A DNA stretch of 64,000 bases from Dendrobium chrysotoxum (GCA_019925795.1 CM034314.1:99381264-99445263); one strand, 5' to 3'. Positions 1-12,665 are shown, counted from the first letter of the stretch. Notes: generated by a model from the sequence alone, not told the origin. Numbers and translations are program-made.

Positions 1-674
1 AAGCAATTGAATCTAAGAGCAAGGCAGATTGAAGTTTGGTTTCAGAACAGAAGAGCAAGGTATCAATTAATTAATCTCCTTATCCACCTCCTACCATAAT
101 TAATTCATTTGATAGGGTTTGGTTTGCTTATGCTGCACAATTAATAATTATGTTAGGAGACTTCAATATTGGGGACAACCCAAGCCTAATTAATATATAA
201 TTAGTAGATAAACACACCAAAATTGCCCATTGCTAACAAATAGATAGATTAATTAAGATATCTGATCATCAAACTATATATAAACTCTTAATTGATTATA
301 TAAGTCTAAACAAACGAATCAACAACTTGATCTTCTAGATCAATAATTATTGTACCGATCGCAGGACCAAGTTAAAGCAGACAGAGGTGGACTGTGAGTT
401 CCTGAGAAGGTGCTGTGAAACCCTTACAGAGGAGAACAGAAGGCTACAGAAGGAGCTTCAAGAGCTAAGGGCCATCAAGTTCTCAGCTCCCCCGCCGCCT
501 CTTTTCATGCAGCTTCCGGCCGCCACCCTCATGGTTTGCCCGTCATGTGAGAGGATCGCCGGAGCGGGCGTTGGAGCAGCCAACAAGGCAGATGGCAAAG
601 ATATCGGCGGCGGCTCGTTCATGAAGCCCACGCAACATTTATTCAATCCCTTTGCTCACTCTGCTACTTGTTAG
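1..674 (+). CDS. HD-Zip class II homeobox-leucine zipper transcription factor (3' part; HAT22/HAT9-like)
   Basis: The 3' end of a plant homeodomain-leucine zipper transcription factor, a nuclear DNA-binding protein; the 5' exons lie outside the window. Bases 1-59 encode homeodomain helix 3, including the WFQNRRAR signature. A GT-AG intron follows at 60-364; the split Arg codon (AG|G) restores the frame at 365. The last exon (365-674, stop at 672-674) begins T-K-L-K-Q-T-E-V-D-C and carries a zipper with heptad leucines. The CPSCE redox motif (about 528-545) is diagnostic of class II. The C-terminus ends NPFAHSATC, as in HAT22-type members. Class II proteins are generally repressors in shade and auxin responses; that is family knowledge, not seen here. 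The exact orthologue is not determined. Confidence 0.93.
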
Positions 675-1335
675 CTTTAATTGGCGAGTTCTGAAGCAGC
701 ATGAATTGAAGAAACAGAACCCACAGGTCTTTGTTATTTGTTTTCATAACTGAAGTTTGGGAGCTGAATAATTAGCTTAGAAGAAGAAGGAAAATATAGT
801 AGCTTTGCTCTGCGCGCTATCGTTTGGATTGAAAAACAATATTAATTTAGTGGTAGTTTCCCGATCTTATTAGTTCAAACCAGCCTCTGTCATATGTGTT
901 AGTTTGATCAGTACTTTGTAAAAAGGAAGAAAAAAACTGTACTTCTCAATCATTATTTATGCAGATAGGTGCTTCAAACTAATGTACAGAAAGCAAGAAT
1001 AATAGTATTGCTTTCTTATTATATATTGATACAGACAGGCAGACACTTGATCAATTTCGATCTCTCCTTATGTACAAAAGAATCATGCTACCCATGGTTG
1101 ATTGTTGCCCTTTTTTACTTCTGAAGAATGAAATTTTCTTTTTACGACATTAATTAATCAAGAAGGTCTATAATATATTTTCAACTTCTTTAATTTTCAG
1201 TACTAATTCCCCGTAACGTGCAGTGTTTTTCTCCCTTAAATCATTGCATGTTCGACCTACACATATTTAATTATATGACTAGCTTGTTATATAAAAGAAG
1301 GGTTTGTTAATAAAGATGGAGGCTACGAATCAACG

Positions 1336-1374
<39 letters not shown>

Positions 1375-2150
1375 ATGATACGATTAGGATATTGTTAAAA
1401 ATATGTTCAATTAGGTGAGTGGATGAGAAGAGTTAATATATATTTACTCTTATTAAATATTTATTCATGCCATCATATCATGGTACCTCCACTTTCTCTG
1501 CTGCTTCCTTCATGTCTACATATATGATGACATGAGGGACATGCAATATGCGTGAATGCAAGACATGCTTGGAATCGAGGCTATTAAAAATCATAGTCTT
1601 TCTGTGATAGATATAAATACCACTTCAAAATAATTAATTAGCATACATCATGTACGTCTTTTTAATTACGGTCCTATGTGGAGAGATGATGGGAGGTGAT
1701 CACGTGAAGTTGTCTAAGGATTGAGGAAGGGAAGTGGAGAGAAAAGTCTTATATAAAGAAATAAAGGAGCATAAAGCGTGTGGGGCAAGCAAAGAATGAA
1801 AAGCCTTTCAGACGGCCCAGGAGAAAATATGGGAGGTTGATGAGGGGGCCCTCAGCTCCTTATACAAAATTTGCATGGTTGATTTCAGACTATTCAAATC
1901 ATGTCTATTAGATCTTATGCCACAATTTTAAAATATTAAATTATTTTTTAATTTAAACAATGATGAGACCAGTAACATTCATGAAAACTAATATAGAAAA
2001 ATATATTTAAATTAACAATTAATTTGAACATGTATACACATAGATATAGCACTATTATATTAGAGATTATCTATTAATTAATTCATCTTAAAAAGAATAA
2101 AAGTGAAGAAATAGATAAAATATAATTAGTTTTTTTATTTCATGATAGAG
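675..2150. other. 3' flank of the HD-Zip gene, no gene seen
   Basis: AT-rich sequence that should include the 3'UTR (to about 1 kb) and intergenic DNA. It contains a perfect (TA)n microsatellite of about 34 bp at 1338-1371. I see no coding potential or recognisable element here. Confidence 0.6.
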
Positions 2151-2169
2151 TTAATGTATGAAAGTATTA
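2151..2169. repeat. Target-site duplication of RTE copy 1 (left)
   Basis: ttaatgtatgaaagtatta here matches ttaatgtatgaaaatatta at 2656-2674 (18 of 19). The pair brackets the LINE fragment exactly. Confidence 0.88.
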
Positions 2170-2655
2170 CAACAACAATAATATCAAGCCTTTATCCCAC
2201 TACGTGGGGTCGGCTACATGAATGCTTTTTCTCCATTGTGTCCTGTTAAAAGTCAAATTCTCGTTTAAATCTAATAAAGAAAAAACATTTTTAATATTTT
2301 CTAGCCAAATCTTTTTAGGTCTACCTCTATCTTTTTTAACATAAGTCAAATCTAAGACCTCTACTTTCCTAACCGGGTCATCGGGAGGCCGCCGTTTTAT
2401 GTGACCAAACCATCTAAGGTGACTCTCTCTAATCTTATCTTCCACTAGAGCTACTCCAATCTTTTCACGAATATGCTCATTTCGTATCTTATCTCTAAGG
2501 GTAAAGCCACTCATCCACCTGAGCATCCTCATCTCTGCAACACTTAACTTAGAATTATGTTTCTCTTTTAATGACCAACATTCGGCACCATAAAGCATTG
2601 CAGGTCTCACCACCATCTTATAGAATGTTCCCTTAAGTTTGAGGGGTACTTTTCC
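2170..2655 (-). mobile_element. RTE-clade LINE, 5'-truncated copy 1
   Basis: The 3' end of a non-LTR retrotransposon of the plant RTE type. The minus strand encodes the C-terminal region of the endonuclease-reverse transcriptase, with the run VVRPAMLYGAECW, then SVAEMRMLRWMSG, then LRWFGHI, ending HVADPT. The reading frame stays open from the truncation point to the stop at 2200. The 3'UTR is only about 30 bp and ends in an imperfect TTG-type tail at 2170-2180, as RTE elements do. Flanking 19-bp direct repeats (2151-2169 and 2656-2674, one mismatch) are the target-site duplication. The copy is dead by truncation. It is the best preserved of three RTE fragments in the window, all on the minus strand. 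Confidence 0.9.
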
Positions 2656-2674
2656 TTAATGTATGAAAATATTA

Positions 2675-4482
2675 GTAAAAGAAAAAAAAGTAACTTATAA
2701 ATTGTTTAAAACATAATTTATGTATAATGAGTGTATCATCCAATAAATGAGGATATTATAAAATTCACTATAAATAATTAAACAAATGCAAAATATATTA
2801 AAAATAGTTGACTCTCATTTATAGATTTAAATTTTAACTTAGACTGCAAATTAGTTTATAGAAATAAATTTTGAACCTTTTTATTTATATTTTCTAGCAA
2901 AAAACAATTAACTAATGAATAATGATCGATGATGTTGATTTTACAGAATACAAATTCACTATAATGATAGGATAAGGGGAAGAAGAATTCACAAGTCAAT
3001 AACAAATAATTTATGATTGGAATGACGACTGTCTTTCACAATATTTCAGTATGAATAGTCCTTCACATTCCATTAATAGACACGTCATACCCACTAATAA
3101 CTTAATTCAATCATTTTTTTTTAATGATTTGCATGACTTTTATATTAAAATATATTAATCATGCAAGTGATACACAACTTGCATAAATTACATATAGCTC
3201 TATTTGAGAAACATGGTTGTGGGGTCACACCCACGTGAAGCCCTGTGACCCCAATGCTCATTTGTGGCCACACATTGAAGTTAGGTCACCCAGATTGATC
3301 ATGATTATCACTTTAGTTATCCATTAAATTTCCTAATTTAGATTATTTTAGGAACGTTTTTTTTTTTTTTTTGATGTGTTGAGTTCATATTTTTGTAATA
3401 CAATATTAATACATAATAATTAATGTAAGCACAAAATCCAAATTCAATGTAGAAACGGTAAGCTATATTTATCTAATAAGTTGCTCTCTAAAGATGGAAT
3501 CATCAAGTAAGAGTGTTGGTGTGTGTATTTTAATCATAAGTCTATATTATCTTGTATAAATTATATTTATGTATAATGTTAGTTTTGTGTGGAATCTAAT
3601 TCTGCCTGTCGAGCTTGTCGAGGGGTTGTAGGGGGCCTCCCCCTGCTTGAGAAAGTGATCCACACAAATTCTCTCAATTTTTTATAGTGAATTTCTTAAT
3701 GTGGTGTGGCTCTGTGATTTTTTTTTTAATTTTCAAATATTTTCATGTTAAATCCTGATGTACTTTTCCGTTATTTTATTTTCTTGTTTGTTAAGTTGTG
3801 TGGTCTTTACTTCCCAACATATTATCCCATAATAAAATTGTAAGCTAAATTCAACTAATAATTTCTTAATTGAAAAAGAGGCCCAAGACCCTCATTAATT
3901 TTCCTAAATATTTTATTTGCTCTTCTTTTTTTTTTTGTCTGCCTTCTTCAGCGCATGCCTCTATCAATTCATTTAATTTAAACCACCACGCTTACGTGCT
4001 CATGGCTTCTGGCTTCACAGCATACATAAACTTTTTTTTTTTTGGAACTTCGAAATTGATTAACATAACTAGTTCATGTTTAAACACTTAATTATAACTC
4101 GCGGAAATTTTTTGGATCAATATATTCGGATCAAATCTAATCAAGTTTAATCATAAAGTTATTACATAAATATTCAATTAATTTTTATAGTGCATAAAAC
4201 TACAAATCAATTCAATAATTTAAAATTATTTATCAAATTTAAATGAGAATTTTCTAAATATCTGGATCCAAAATTACTCTTTAATTCAATCAGTATATGG
4301 ACGCGTGGAGAAAGAAGTGGAGGAATCTCGTGAGCATCAAATAAGGTCACACAAATCCAATGATAATAATAATTATAATAATATATAGAAAGCGACTGAA
4401 TTAAATAAAATGATTCTGAATTACGTTATTATACTGCTATGATTAATTAATTTTTGCTTGCTACATACACAACTTCTACGTA
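2675..4482. other. AT-rich intergenic DNA
   Basis: I see no gene. One inverted repeat is visible: tggggtcac at 3220-3228 faces gtgacccca at 3245-3253 (9-bp arms, 16-nt spacer). Poly(T) runs lie at about 3357-3372 and in the 3.7-4.0 kb region. The short ORFs here have simple-sequence composition and no recognisable domain. Confidence 0.5.
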
Positions 4483-4498
4483 AAATTGGTTTAAAGTT

Positions 4499-4701
4499 TT
4501 TTTTTTTTTTGTTTTTTTTTTTTTTGTGATGAGGAACCAATCTGCTTTGCAGATTGAAAATCCTGGTCGACCTAGCAGGCTATTAACACCAATTAGCTCG
4601 GGCCAACGCTTAAGGCTTTCGCTACCGCCCATGGGGATCGAACTTGGGACCTGGGCTTTGCCCAGCCGGTTCTTTCCCACATGCGCTAAGCAGCAGTGGA
4701 T
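4499..4701 (-). mobile_element. tRNA-derived SINE 1
   Basis: A roughly 200-bp element on the minus strand. It has a pol III A-box-like stretch (GCTTAGCGCATGTGGG, about 4678-4693), a B box (AGTTCGATCCCC, about 4630-4641) and a 3' poly(A) tail that appears as a T-rich run at 4499-4525. The 16-bp direct repeat aaattggtttaaagtt flanks it at 4483-4498 and 4702-4717. Box spacing, size, tail and TSD together support a SINE. I cannot assign the family. ORFs across it are spurious. Confidence 0.87.
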
Positions 4702-5193
4702 AAATTGGTTTAAAGTTCGGTGGCCAAAGGTCATATTCTTAATTAAGCATTTAAGCATGAGATAAAGAGGATAAAAAAAAAAAAGTAACCCTTTCTTTTA
4801 GTGGAAGGGGATGGTTTGCCAATTGCCATATGGGTTTGTTGGATTTAGATTATTCGGTGATTGGAGAGGTAAAATTATTTAAATCTTAGCCATTCAATAT
4901 TGATCATTTTGTTCAAAGTAAAACTTTTCGCAGAAAAAGTAAGCAAAATCAAATCCAACTCTATCTCTCCAACATATAATCATGATAATTAGAGAGGCAC
5001 TTAATCTTAAAATTATTAAAAAAAAAAGCATTTAAGGGTTAATCATGAGCTCGTCAAACTTCTTAAATTTGAATGCATGCTGTTTCAAACTCTAGACTAA
5101 GACAAGATAATAGAAAAGACTAGTACCCGCTTCTCTTCATATATATGGTATCATCATTGGCGTCATTTTTTTATTGAATATAAAAATAGTAAA

Positions 5194-5302
5194 GTTTTAT
5201 TTGGAATAAATTTTTGTCACTATTTTTTTTTTTTGCTATTTTCAAAAAAAAAACCTAAAAAATTATTGTAGAAAACAATAAAAATAATATCCCAAACGAA
5301 AC
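5194..5302. mobile_element. Possible short MITE remnant
   Basis: About 110 bp bounded by imperfect inverted ends: gttttatttggaata at 5194-5208 against tatcccaaacgaaac at 5288-5302 (12 of 15 complementary). The interior is AT-rich and potentially self-complementary. The GTTTGGGA-like end is common in plant MITEs. No clear TSD was found. Confidence 0.35.
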
Positions 5303-5344
5303 CTAAATTGTAATAGATATCATTTTTGTATAGTGTATTTTTAG

Positions 5345-5488
5345 TGAATTGATTTTTTTTAATTTGAATTTATTGAGGGGGGAGGGGATTTAAGGAAAAC
5401 TCATGCATACATAAAATTTGTGAGACTCGAATTCAAGATCTTTTGGTTGGTAGTCAAAGTTCCCAACCAACAGACTAAGATGAGTTGC
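5345..5488 (-). mobile_element. Degenerate SINE-like remnant
   Basis: The minus strand shows an A-box-like stretch (TTAGTCTGTTGGTTGGGA) followed by a B-box-like stretch (GAATTCGAGTCTCA) at tRNA-like spacing, then an A-rich end. A more diverged relative may lie at 6175-6275. No TSD could be established. Confidence 0.35.
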
Positions 5489-7129
5489 ATACTAAACTCC
5501 ATTTATAAAATAAAATTAAAAAAAAACATTTTGAACTACTTCATGACTTATAAAACAAATCTTAAAACGATGCCTAACTTGTCATGACATATAAATCATA
5601 TAAGGAATTCCTTATATAGATCTTCTTGTAATACCCTAAATCTCTTTCTGTGTAAATTTATTTGAATAGAGTACCAATGCATGCAAATAAAAAAAGGAAA
5701 TTGCATAGAAATTTCTATATGAGGAATTCTTTGTAGAATTTCAGTAACAGATAATGCGCCAACTTTAGAAAGTAACTTGGTGTGCATAGCGACTAATAAT
5801 ATTCGAAAGTTTCAAAATTCAACTTTCTCTTATGTTGAAGAATAAACATTTTACATTGGGAAAAAGACAAATAAAATATAATAGGGAGCAGTTCAACCAT
5901 AACTACTCAACTCATGCGTTCAATTTATTTTAGCAAAGTAATTAAAGCCACGTCATTGATTCAATGAACAAACCAGCTGCTACCCTTAAACTAAATTATT
6001 TATCATTTTAATTTAATCAATTGCTTGCAAAAGCCTTTTAATCATCAAACTAAGCAATCATTCGTCACAGCCCTTCCTGCTGAAATCTGTTACAAACAAA
6101 CAAGCCGTCCCGGCCCTAACTAGGCCATTTGTGATTTGGCTCCCCCTCCCCCATATATCTAAATATTTGAACCAATTTTTGATCTCAAACTCCGGCAAAA
6201 AACTTCAAATTCATAATCTCGTGATTAGAAGCCAAAGTTTTCAAATAATAAGTCAAATTGAGCTGCATTCCCATATAGTACGTGAGTTCCAATTTATTTA
6301 GAACCAAATCGTTACTTACCAAGAGAGGAAAGAACTATGACAGATCATCTCTTCTCATTAATATAAAACTCCATTACACCATGGCCTTCACTGGAAAGCA
6401 CCTCTCTTTTCTGATATGATCATAAATTAGCCTTGTGTTTAGCCAAAGCAAATTTTTTTTTTTTTGTGTGTGTGGCTGCCGCTGCTTACCAAAAAGGCAA
6501 ACCAAACAAGACTGCAGATTTTGGGTTTTTTTTTTTTTTTCATAGAGAAATTTACCCATGGACACATACATCTCTTTCTAAAACTACAAAATATATATTA
6601 ATATTTCGGAAGATATCCGTTGCGCTTGCAAAATATCAAGAAATATATATAAAAAACTCTTCAAAGAAATGTCTTCAGTCTTGATCCAAATTTTGCACAG
6701 AACAATATTAGTCATCTTTTTTCTTTTTAGATATTTGATAACGCTATGTTGTAACAGTTGTATTTTGATACAAGTAAAACTCCCTTAGAATATACATCGA
6801 TCTATTTTCAACTATACTTTGTATTACAAAATTCAAAATTATGATATCACAAGTTTCAGAAAAAAGCAAAGCAGCACCAAACTTTGTCTTTCGGCCTTAT
6901 CTTGAATCTTGATCTTGATGGCATAATTGCATGGATCATGCCATCCAGTTTAGTTTGACTTAGAAAGATATTATCCCTTAGGTTATGAGATCGCTACTTT
7001 TGTTGGGTAGTAGTAGAAATCAGAAAGCCCACTGGGATGTCAGTGTAAGATGACAAGGAGACTACTCGGATGTGAGAGAGACACAGAGAGAGGGAGAGAT
7101 ATCAGAATAGGAGAAAAAGACACAAGGCT

Positions 7130-7556
7130 AAGTGCTCATTTAGTTTCTTGAAAATAGAAAATTGTATTTTTTTTTTTTGCAACGGGCAACTAATCCTTTG
7201 GCAGGCTCGGCGGGCCTAGCGGCAACCAACCCCACAGTTGCCGGATCATGCACTTATTTTCTCCCCACTTGAGAGAGGAATCAAACGTGAATTGGGAGGT
7301 TCCTAACCACACTCGCCCACCAACCTAGCTAAGTCCGGTGGGGTAGAAATTGTATTTTTAAAAATGATAAAATTTGTGAAATTTATTATTAGATTGGATG
7401 CAATTAAAAATTAACACGTGATTTAAACTCAAAAAAAAAAAAATCCTCAAAACTCTCTTTGAAGTGAGAATTTAGATTCGGCATTTAAGATGAATAAAAA
7501 TAATATTTCACTCTCAGAAATATATTTTTCATTTACAAGCGGCTAAACGAGCTCTT
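7130..7556. mobile_element. hAT-like MITE, interrupted by SINE 2
   Basis: The ends are ~32-bp imperfect terminal inverted repeats: 7130-7161 reads inward as aagtgctcatttag and 7525-7556 reads on the other strand as aagagctcgtttag. Flanks acaaggct and acaagcta look like a decayed 8-bp TSD. Removing the nested SINE leaves about 240 bp of AT-rich non-coding DNA, typical of a MITE. No transposase is present. Confidence 0.55.
7171..7343 (-). mobile_element. tRNA-derived SINE 2, inside the MITE
   Basis: A ~170-bp minus-strand element with an A box (TTAGCTAGGTTGGTGGG near its 5' end, about 7317-7333), a degenerate B box (GTTTGATTCCTC) and a poly(A) tail seen as T's at 7171-7178. Direct repeats tagaaaattgtatttt (7155-7170) and tagaaattgtatttt (7344-7358) form the TSD, one indel apart. 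It differs in sequence from SINE 1. Confidence 0.82.
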
Positions 7557-8178
7557 ACAAGCTATCCATTGAATAGTGAAGCAAAATCAGAGTAGGAGGA
7601 GATGATGATCCGTGGAGGAACATCTCTCATGATGAGGAATGATTTGGACTGCATGATATGGAGATATGACTGGCTCCTACATATGATGGAGATGATTCTT
7701 CATCTTTTCACAGCCCAAGATGGTAACCATCCATCCAGGACTTGGTTATCAAAGAGGTGAAGGAAGAAAAGTAATACTGAATAAAAAGCTTGGGTGCAGG
7801 CTTCTTGGATAATGCCAGTCATTTTCTTTCATACATAATTTCTTTAGAGTTTACTGCACAAACAATTGGACATGTGTATGAAAGAACAATTACCAATACT
7901 AAAAACAATTGTAGGAGGATTAGAAAGTGTCTGGCAATTGATGTAAGAACACAATATCAAATTCATAATAGTCTATTATATATGAAGATAATTAATAAAA
8001 ATATTTTAAAGTGAGATACCTTATGAGTGTGTTGTTTATAAATGATATAATTATAATTATATGATCATCAAAATTTTAATAATTTTATAAATATAATAAT
8101 AATTGAGTGCTTTATATATATAACTTTATTGGATGTTAATAGGATGATGTGATATAAGAGGCTTCAAGCACAATAAGA

Positions 8179-8335
8179 AGCATGGGCTATTTCCTGCATG
8201 ATAATATTGTGCGCATGAGTACACAATAATGGAAATGTCCAATACCTCCCAAGGTGAAAAGCATGGACTATTTCATGCTTGACAAGATTGTGCACATGAG
8301 TACACTATAATAAAAATATCTAATATCCCCCAAAG
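8179..8335. repeat. Two-copy tandem duplication, period 81 bp
   Basis: The block starting agcatgggctattt at 8179 recurs as agcatggactattt at 8260 and stays recognisable to about 8335. Both copies contain a gcgcatgagtacac-type core. Non-coding; origin unknown. Confidence 0.7.
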
Positions 8336-8879
8336 GCTTCAATAAAGGCTACACCAGAAAGATAGAATATGCATGGAGATACCGAAGAAAAGAAATCAAA
8401 ATTAAACTTATCTTTTCCAAAGTGGTAGGATCAACAAGATTAAAGAAGGAAGGTGATTATCCTTTTCGAAAAGAGAAAAATCTTCTTCTTTTCAAGGAGC
8501 CTTGATTTAAGGGTGCAATTCTTGAATCAAGAGAAAATTATTAATATTTATCCTATTTCAAGTGTTTAGCATTAGAACTTCTTTCTTACTTATACTAACT
8601 TCTATTAGATCTTTTCATTCACTCATTATAAGTTAATCTAAAAAGCTTCTCTAATGTCGGAGCTATTGCTAGGTTCTTTTGTCATAAACTTCAGTCCATG
8701 TATTTGCCACATAATTAGATAGTTTGGCTTTTATATTTTCATTAGGCCTATTACCTTTTAAGTAGCCTACAAATTGCTATAAATAAGGGTTATTGTCTTG
8801 TAATGGCTACGCTTTTGTTGTGCTTTCATCGCACTTTGCTTTTATTTGCTTTTACCTAGTTTTTAATTAATTTTTTGCA

Positions 8880-9800
8880 GATGACTCTTTATGTTCGCCT
8901 AATTACTTATCATTGCTATGTCTCAACCTTTCGAAATATTTGCGGCTCATTTGTCAAAATAATTCAAAAAGATGTTAAGAACACTTTGAAGACTTTAAAC
9001 ATCCAGCAGTTTTTGAAGTTCCCATCATTCTAGCAAAATGTACCTCTGTTATACGAGCTACTGAAATTTTGAAATATCTTTGAAAAAGGCTTCATTATCA
9101 AAGGTTATTTGCTGAGATTCACATCTGATGAGGTGGCTCTGCTCACAGATTTGATTTCAAAAAAAAGAAATTTTGTGTATGCTTCAATTTCTCCATTAAC
9201 TTTCTTTAATTAATTTAATAAAAAATTGCTCATAGGTTTGCCCATTAGATGTGCTGAGATCATATGGCAAAGCGAGCCACTTGCAGGAGTTTTATCAACT
9301 GATATAAAAAGTGAAATGACAGACTAAATAGATCAACTGACCAAGTAACTAAGTTAAAGTCTTTTATAATATTTTTATTTCTAATTTATTTTTCCCTTAA
9401 TAACCTAAAAACCCTAAGAAGGCTCATGTCTATATCAAGTAATGTAGATGAGTTCTCATTTATTAATTGGGTTGGGTGTATTAGGAATTTTTGTTTCATA
9501 AACTTAGTAAAATTACCATCAAGTTTACTAAGGAGAAGCCACTTGGTTACATAAATAATTTTGTACCTCTCCTATTTGTGAGTCCTAAGTTCATTTAAGT
9601 CTAATTCTTATTATAAATTTTTTTTATAATTCATTACATAATATTACTTTACATGGTCTTTTGCAGATATGGCTAATGGAGCACTTCTCGCTAAATACCC
9701 AAAGTACCCAGATTAAAGTCCACATTTTCTTAGATGAGGGGGCAATATAGATATTTTTTATTTTGTAGAGAAGGCTAAAGATTTATTTGCTAACTTAAAG
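8880..9800 (+). pseudogene. Decayed transposon-borne ORF, possibly DUF1985/plant-mobile-type
   Basis: The + strand has short coding-like stretches in shifting frames, for example L-R-F-T-S-D-E-V-A-L-L-T-D-L near 9118-9160 and D-E-F-S-F-I-N-W-V-G further on. The first resembles the conserved F-x-I-x-G-x-x-L-R-F-x-x-x-E-x-A-L-x-T-G-L region of DUF1985-like domains found beside Ulp1-type proteases carried by some plant MULEs. No Ulp1 catalytic region was seen. Position next to the FAR1-type transposase remnant is compatible with cargo of that element. The family call is tentative. Confidence 0.33.
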
Positions 9801-9869
9801 GAAAAGTAGGTACGTATTGAGATTTATATTGGAGTAATTTTTTATTAAAACTTTGCCTTACATAATAGC

Positions 9870-10470
9870 TAAAGCGCAGCATAATCGCAGTTATACGCTT
9901 TCACTGTGCTTTTGCTGCACTTCAGTTACACTTTAACTGCGCTTTTGCTACAATTTTGATTTCCTAAGATCTAAGATTAGATTTGTTAACATTAATATAA
10001 TTTTTATATAGATCTTTCATGTCCTCCAGGGTGTTTCTTAAGAGGAAGCATAAAATATGAATACTGAAATAACTGTTATTGATAACTTCCAAATTCAAAC
10101 TTTTCCTCAATCTCCTCACTAAATCCCCTCACCAACATCAAAAGGATTTTTCACCCATACCCGTTACTCCCCTGCAAGGCCACCCACATTCTACCCACAT
10201 TCACCAACACCAAAAGGATTATAAGTGTTTTCAAAAAAATTGAAAATATAAAGAAAATTTTTATAGGAAATGACTTAACTGCATTTGCTGCGCTTCACTG
10301 CTCTTTTAGTGTGCTTTTTCTGTGCTTTTGGTTCGCTTTTGTTATGCATTTGCTCCGCTTTTGCTACACTTTTGTTGGGCCTTATTTTACATCACTGTGC
10401 TTTTGCTACACTTTACATTCATTTTCACTGCTTTACTAGCATTAAAACTTTCTACCATGATCCATATTAT
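9870..10470. repeat. Subterminal-type repeat cluster of the FAR1 MULE (left side)
   Basis: Irregular clusters of a ~12-20-bp motif of the form gcgcttttgctgcactt lie at 9873-9955 and 10275-10465; a smaller one is at 8808-8860. The same motif in both orientations recurs at 19660-20090 on the other side of the transposase remnant. Such motif clusters near element ends are often transposase-binding sites, but that is inference here. Confidence 0.55.
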
Positions 10471-10899
10471 AAAAATATTTCTAACATGATCTGAAGTAAT
10501 ACATAATGTAAAAATATTACTAGCATGAAATGAAGTAAAAACATCTAATTTTATTACAATGAATTTAATACAAATATTGAGTTTAATACGAAGTTATTTT
10601 TTATTTAACAAATAATCATTAGTCATTACAATTAAAAGTTTTTACAAATGCATCTCTGAAGAAATACTATCCATCATCATTCTTATGTACTCAGGCCCAG
10701 GCTATCTGGTTGCTACTCTGGTTATGAGTTCCTCACTGAAGCATTCGAACATGCTTGAGAAGTTTATCTGTGTTGAAGAATTATCCTTTTCTGTTGTTTT
10801 TTCGTTCATGGAAGATTTCTTTGTTGAAAAGATTAAGCTTAGCAAAACATTTATTATCTCATAATATATAATGAAAAGAAAACTGTGAGGATGTTAAAT

Positions 10900-11095
10900 C
10901 TTACTCTTTTGAAAGATTAGTGTATTAGAAATGCCTTTAGGCCTATACTTTAGTGGATCTTTTAATTTTATACTGTCACCCTATTTATTTCTAACAAACT
11001 TATAACTTTATCTTGCCATCAAGAATCAAGTCAATATTTTCAGCCATGTCCTTCATTGCAGCCAACATGTACTATTCAGCCTCCTCATTCCCTTG
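10900..11095 (-). pseudogene. 3' end of the FAR1-type transposase, separated by solo LTR A
   Basis: The minus strand carries a coding-like tail (A-A-M-K-D-M-A-E-N-I-D-L-I-L-D-G-K at about 11020-11075). It is collinear with the C-terminus of the pseudogene at 17833-19661 once solo LTR A and one TSD copy are removed. There is at least one in-frame stop just upstream of this stretch. Confidence 0.5.
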
Positions 11096-12549
11096 CACTC
11101 TGTGGACCTCCAAAAGGAACAACAAACATCGCCGCCCCGTGAGGGGAGACAGTATCTGGCCAATGGGAGGGCAGATTCGATCACACATACGATCAACCAT
11201 TGAGGATAGTAGCTCTCAACAACACACCCCGATGGGTAACAATATATGTGACCTTATCACCACAACTGATTTCTCCCACCCTATACATGTGCTCGAGTGG
11301 GGTTTATTTGAAAGTGGGATTCGGCTTCCCATGGGCGCAAGCCCCCGTGATTAATTATATCTCAGGCCGGGGCCCGAGAAAACTTTCGATTAAGGATTCT
11401 ATATTATTCTTCCCAAAATGGGATCGACACATAAGGCGAAGACTAGGAAATTCTACTCAACGGGAAAGAAAGGTTCAACTAGGCTTAGTCAACATGCATG
11501 GCTCAGATCAGCATCCGGAGGGACTAAGGTAATAAGAAGAAATTGGAGAAAAGAAAATCATGCCCTCAAAACATGTAGGAGAGAAGGATGGAGGTGGCGT
11601 CATCCGTGTGACGCCGATATGTAGGATTTATAGTCCTGGACGATAGAGGACTTACCTACAGATGAGGCATACTACGAAACAATAGTAGCCTTGAATCCTA
11701 AATCTAATGGGTTTAGTGTTCTACGCACAACACCAACACCCGTGTCCTAGCTAATACAATGCAAAACCTGGACTTACCCCGGCCTGGATTGGGGAGCCAG
11801 CTAACCACCTAATCGTATAAAATCCATGCTGTCTAGTCATTTTTATGAAAGATGGGTAGATAGGTTATAGTTCTTGGAAATAGGGCTGATGACTAGAAGA
11901 TTTCCTAATTGGCCCCAGACTTATGTTGGGTGAATGCTTCTAGAGCTAATGCAATTAAAATTTTGATCTAATTGATTTTTAATGTAATGCATGCTGATTA
12001 AAGTATCCAAATCAGATATGCACAGGATTTAAAAAAAAGGCTTATAAAAATAATTGTTAGAATTAAATTGGGCTTCCTCAGGTCCGGCACCTCGTCCTCA
12101 TAGGTCAGATTATCTGGACTCTACCTGTGGGCGGGGAAGTGTCTTATAGAAGGAGAGAGAGAAATGCAATAATAAGCATGCGACCCTGGATGATTCCAAT
12201 AGTTTCCTAGATGGTTAGGTTGCTAAATTATTTAAACCTTAAAATTTTAGATATTAGTTATGAGTAGAAAATATTTTAGTCCTTAGAGAGCCTAATAAAA
12301 TCCAGGCTAAAATAAAAGCGGCATGCAGATCGCGAATAAATTAAGAAAACTAAGCAACCCTAGAGGCACATAATCATAAATAGAACACATCAAAATTATC
12401 CAAACCAATTAATAAATGTCCATAGGCCAACTGCCCTTAATTATAACCTAGGGTTTGCAGAAAATAAAGTGGCCGGGCACCACTGCCAACAACCCAGATT
12501 TTTAATCCTAGAACAGACGCAAGTTATTTTGAGTGGGATACTCTGGAGC

Positions 12550-12665
12550 TTCATCTTCTTGATCTCCTCTTCTTTGGACTCCTTGAATCTCAGCTTCCTT
12601 GGACTCCTTGGATCTCCTCTTCCTTGGACTCATTGGATCTCAGCTTCATTGGACTCCTTGGGTAG
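12550..12665. repeat. Short tandem repeat inside solo LTR A
   Basis: Four imperfect ~30-bp units built around ttggactccttggatctc. The ORF across it owes its leucine- and serine-rich sequence to the repeat and is not a gene. Confidence 0.7.
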
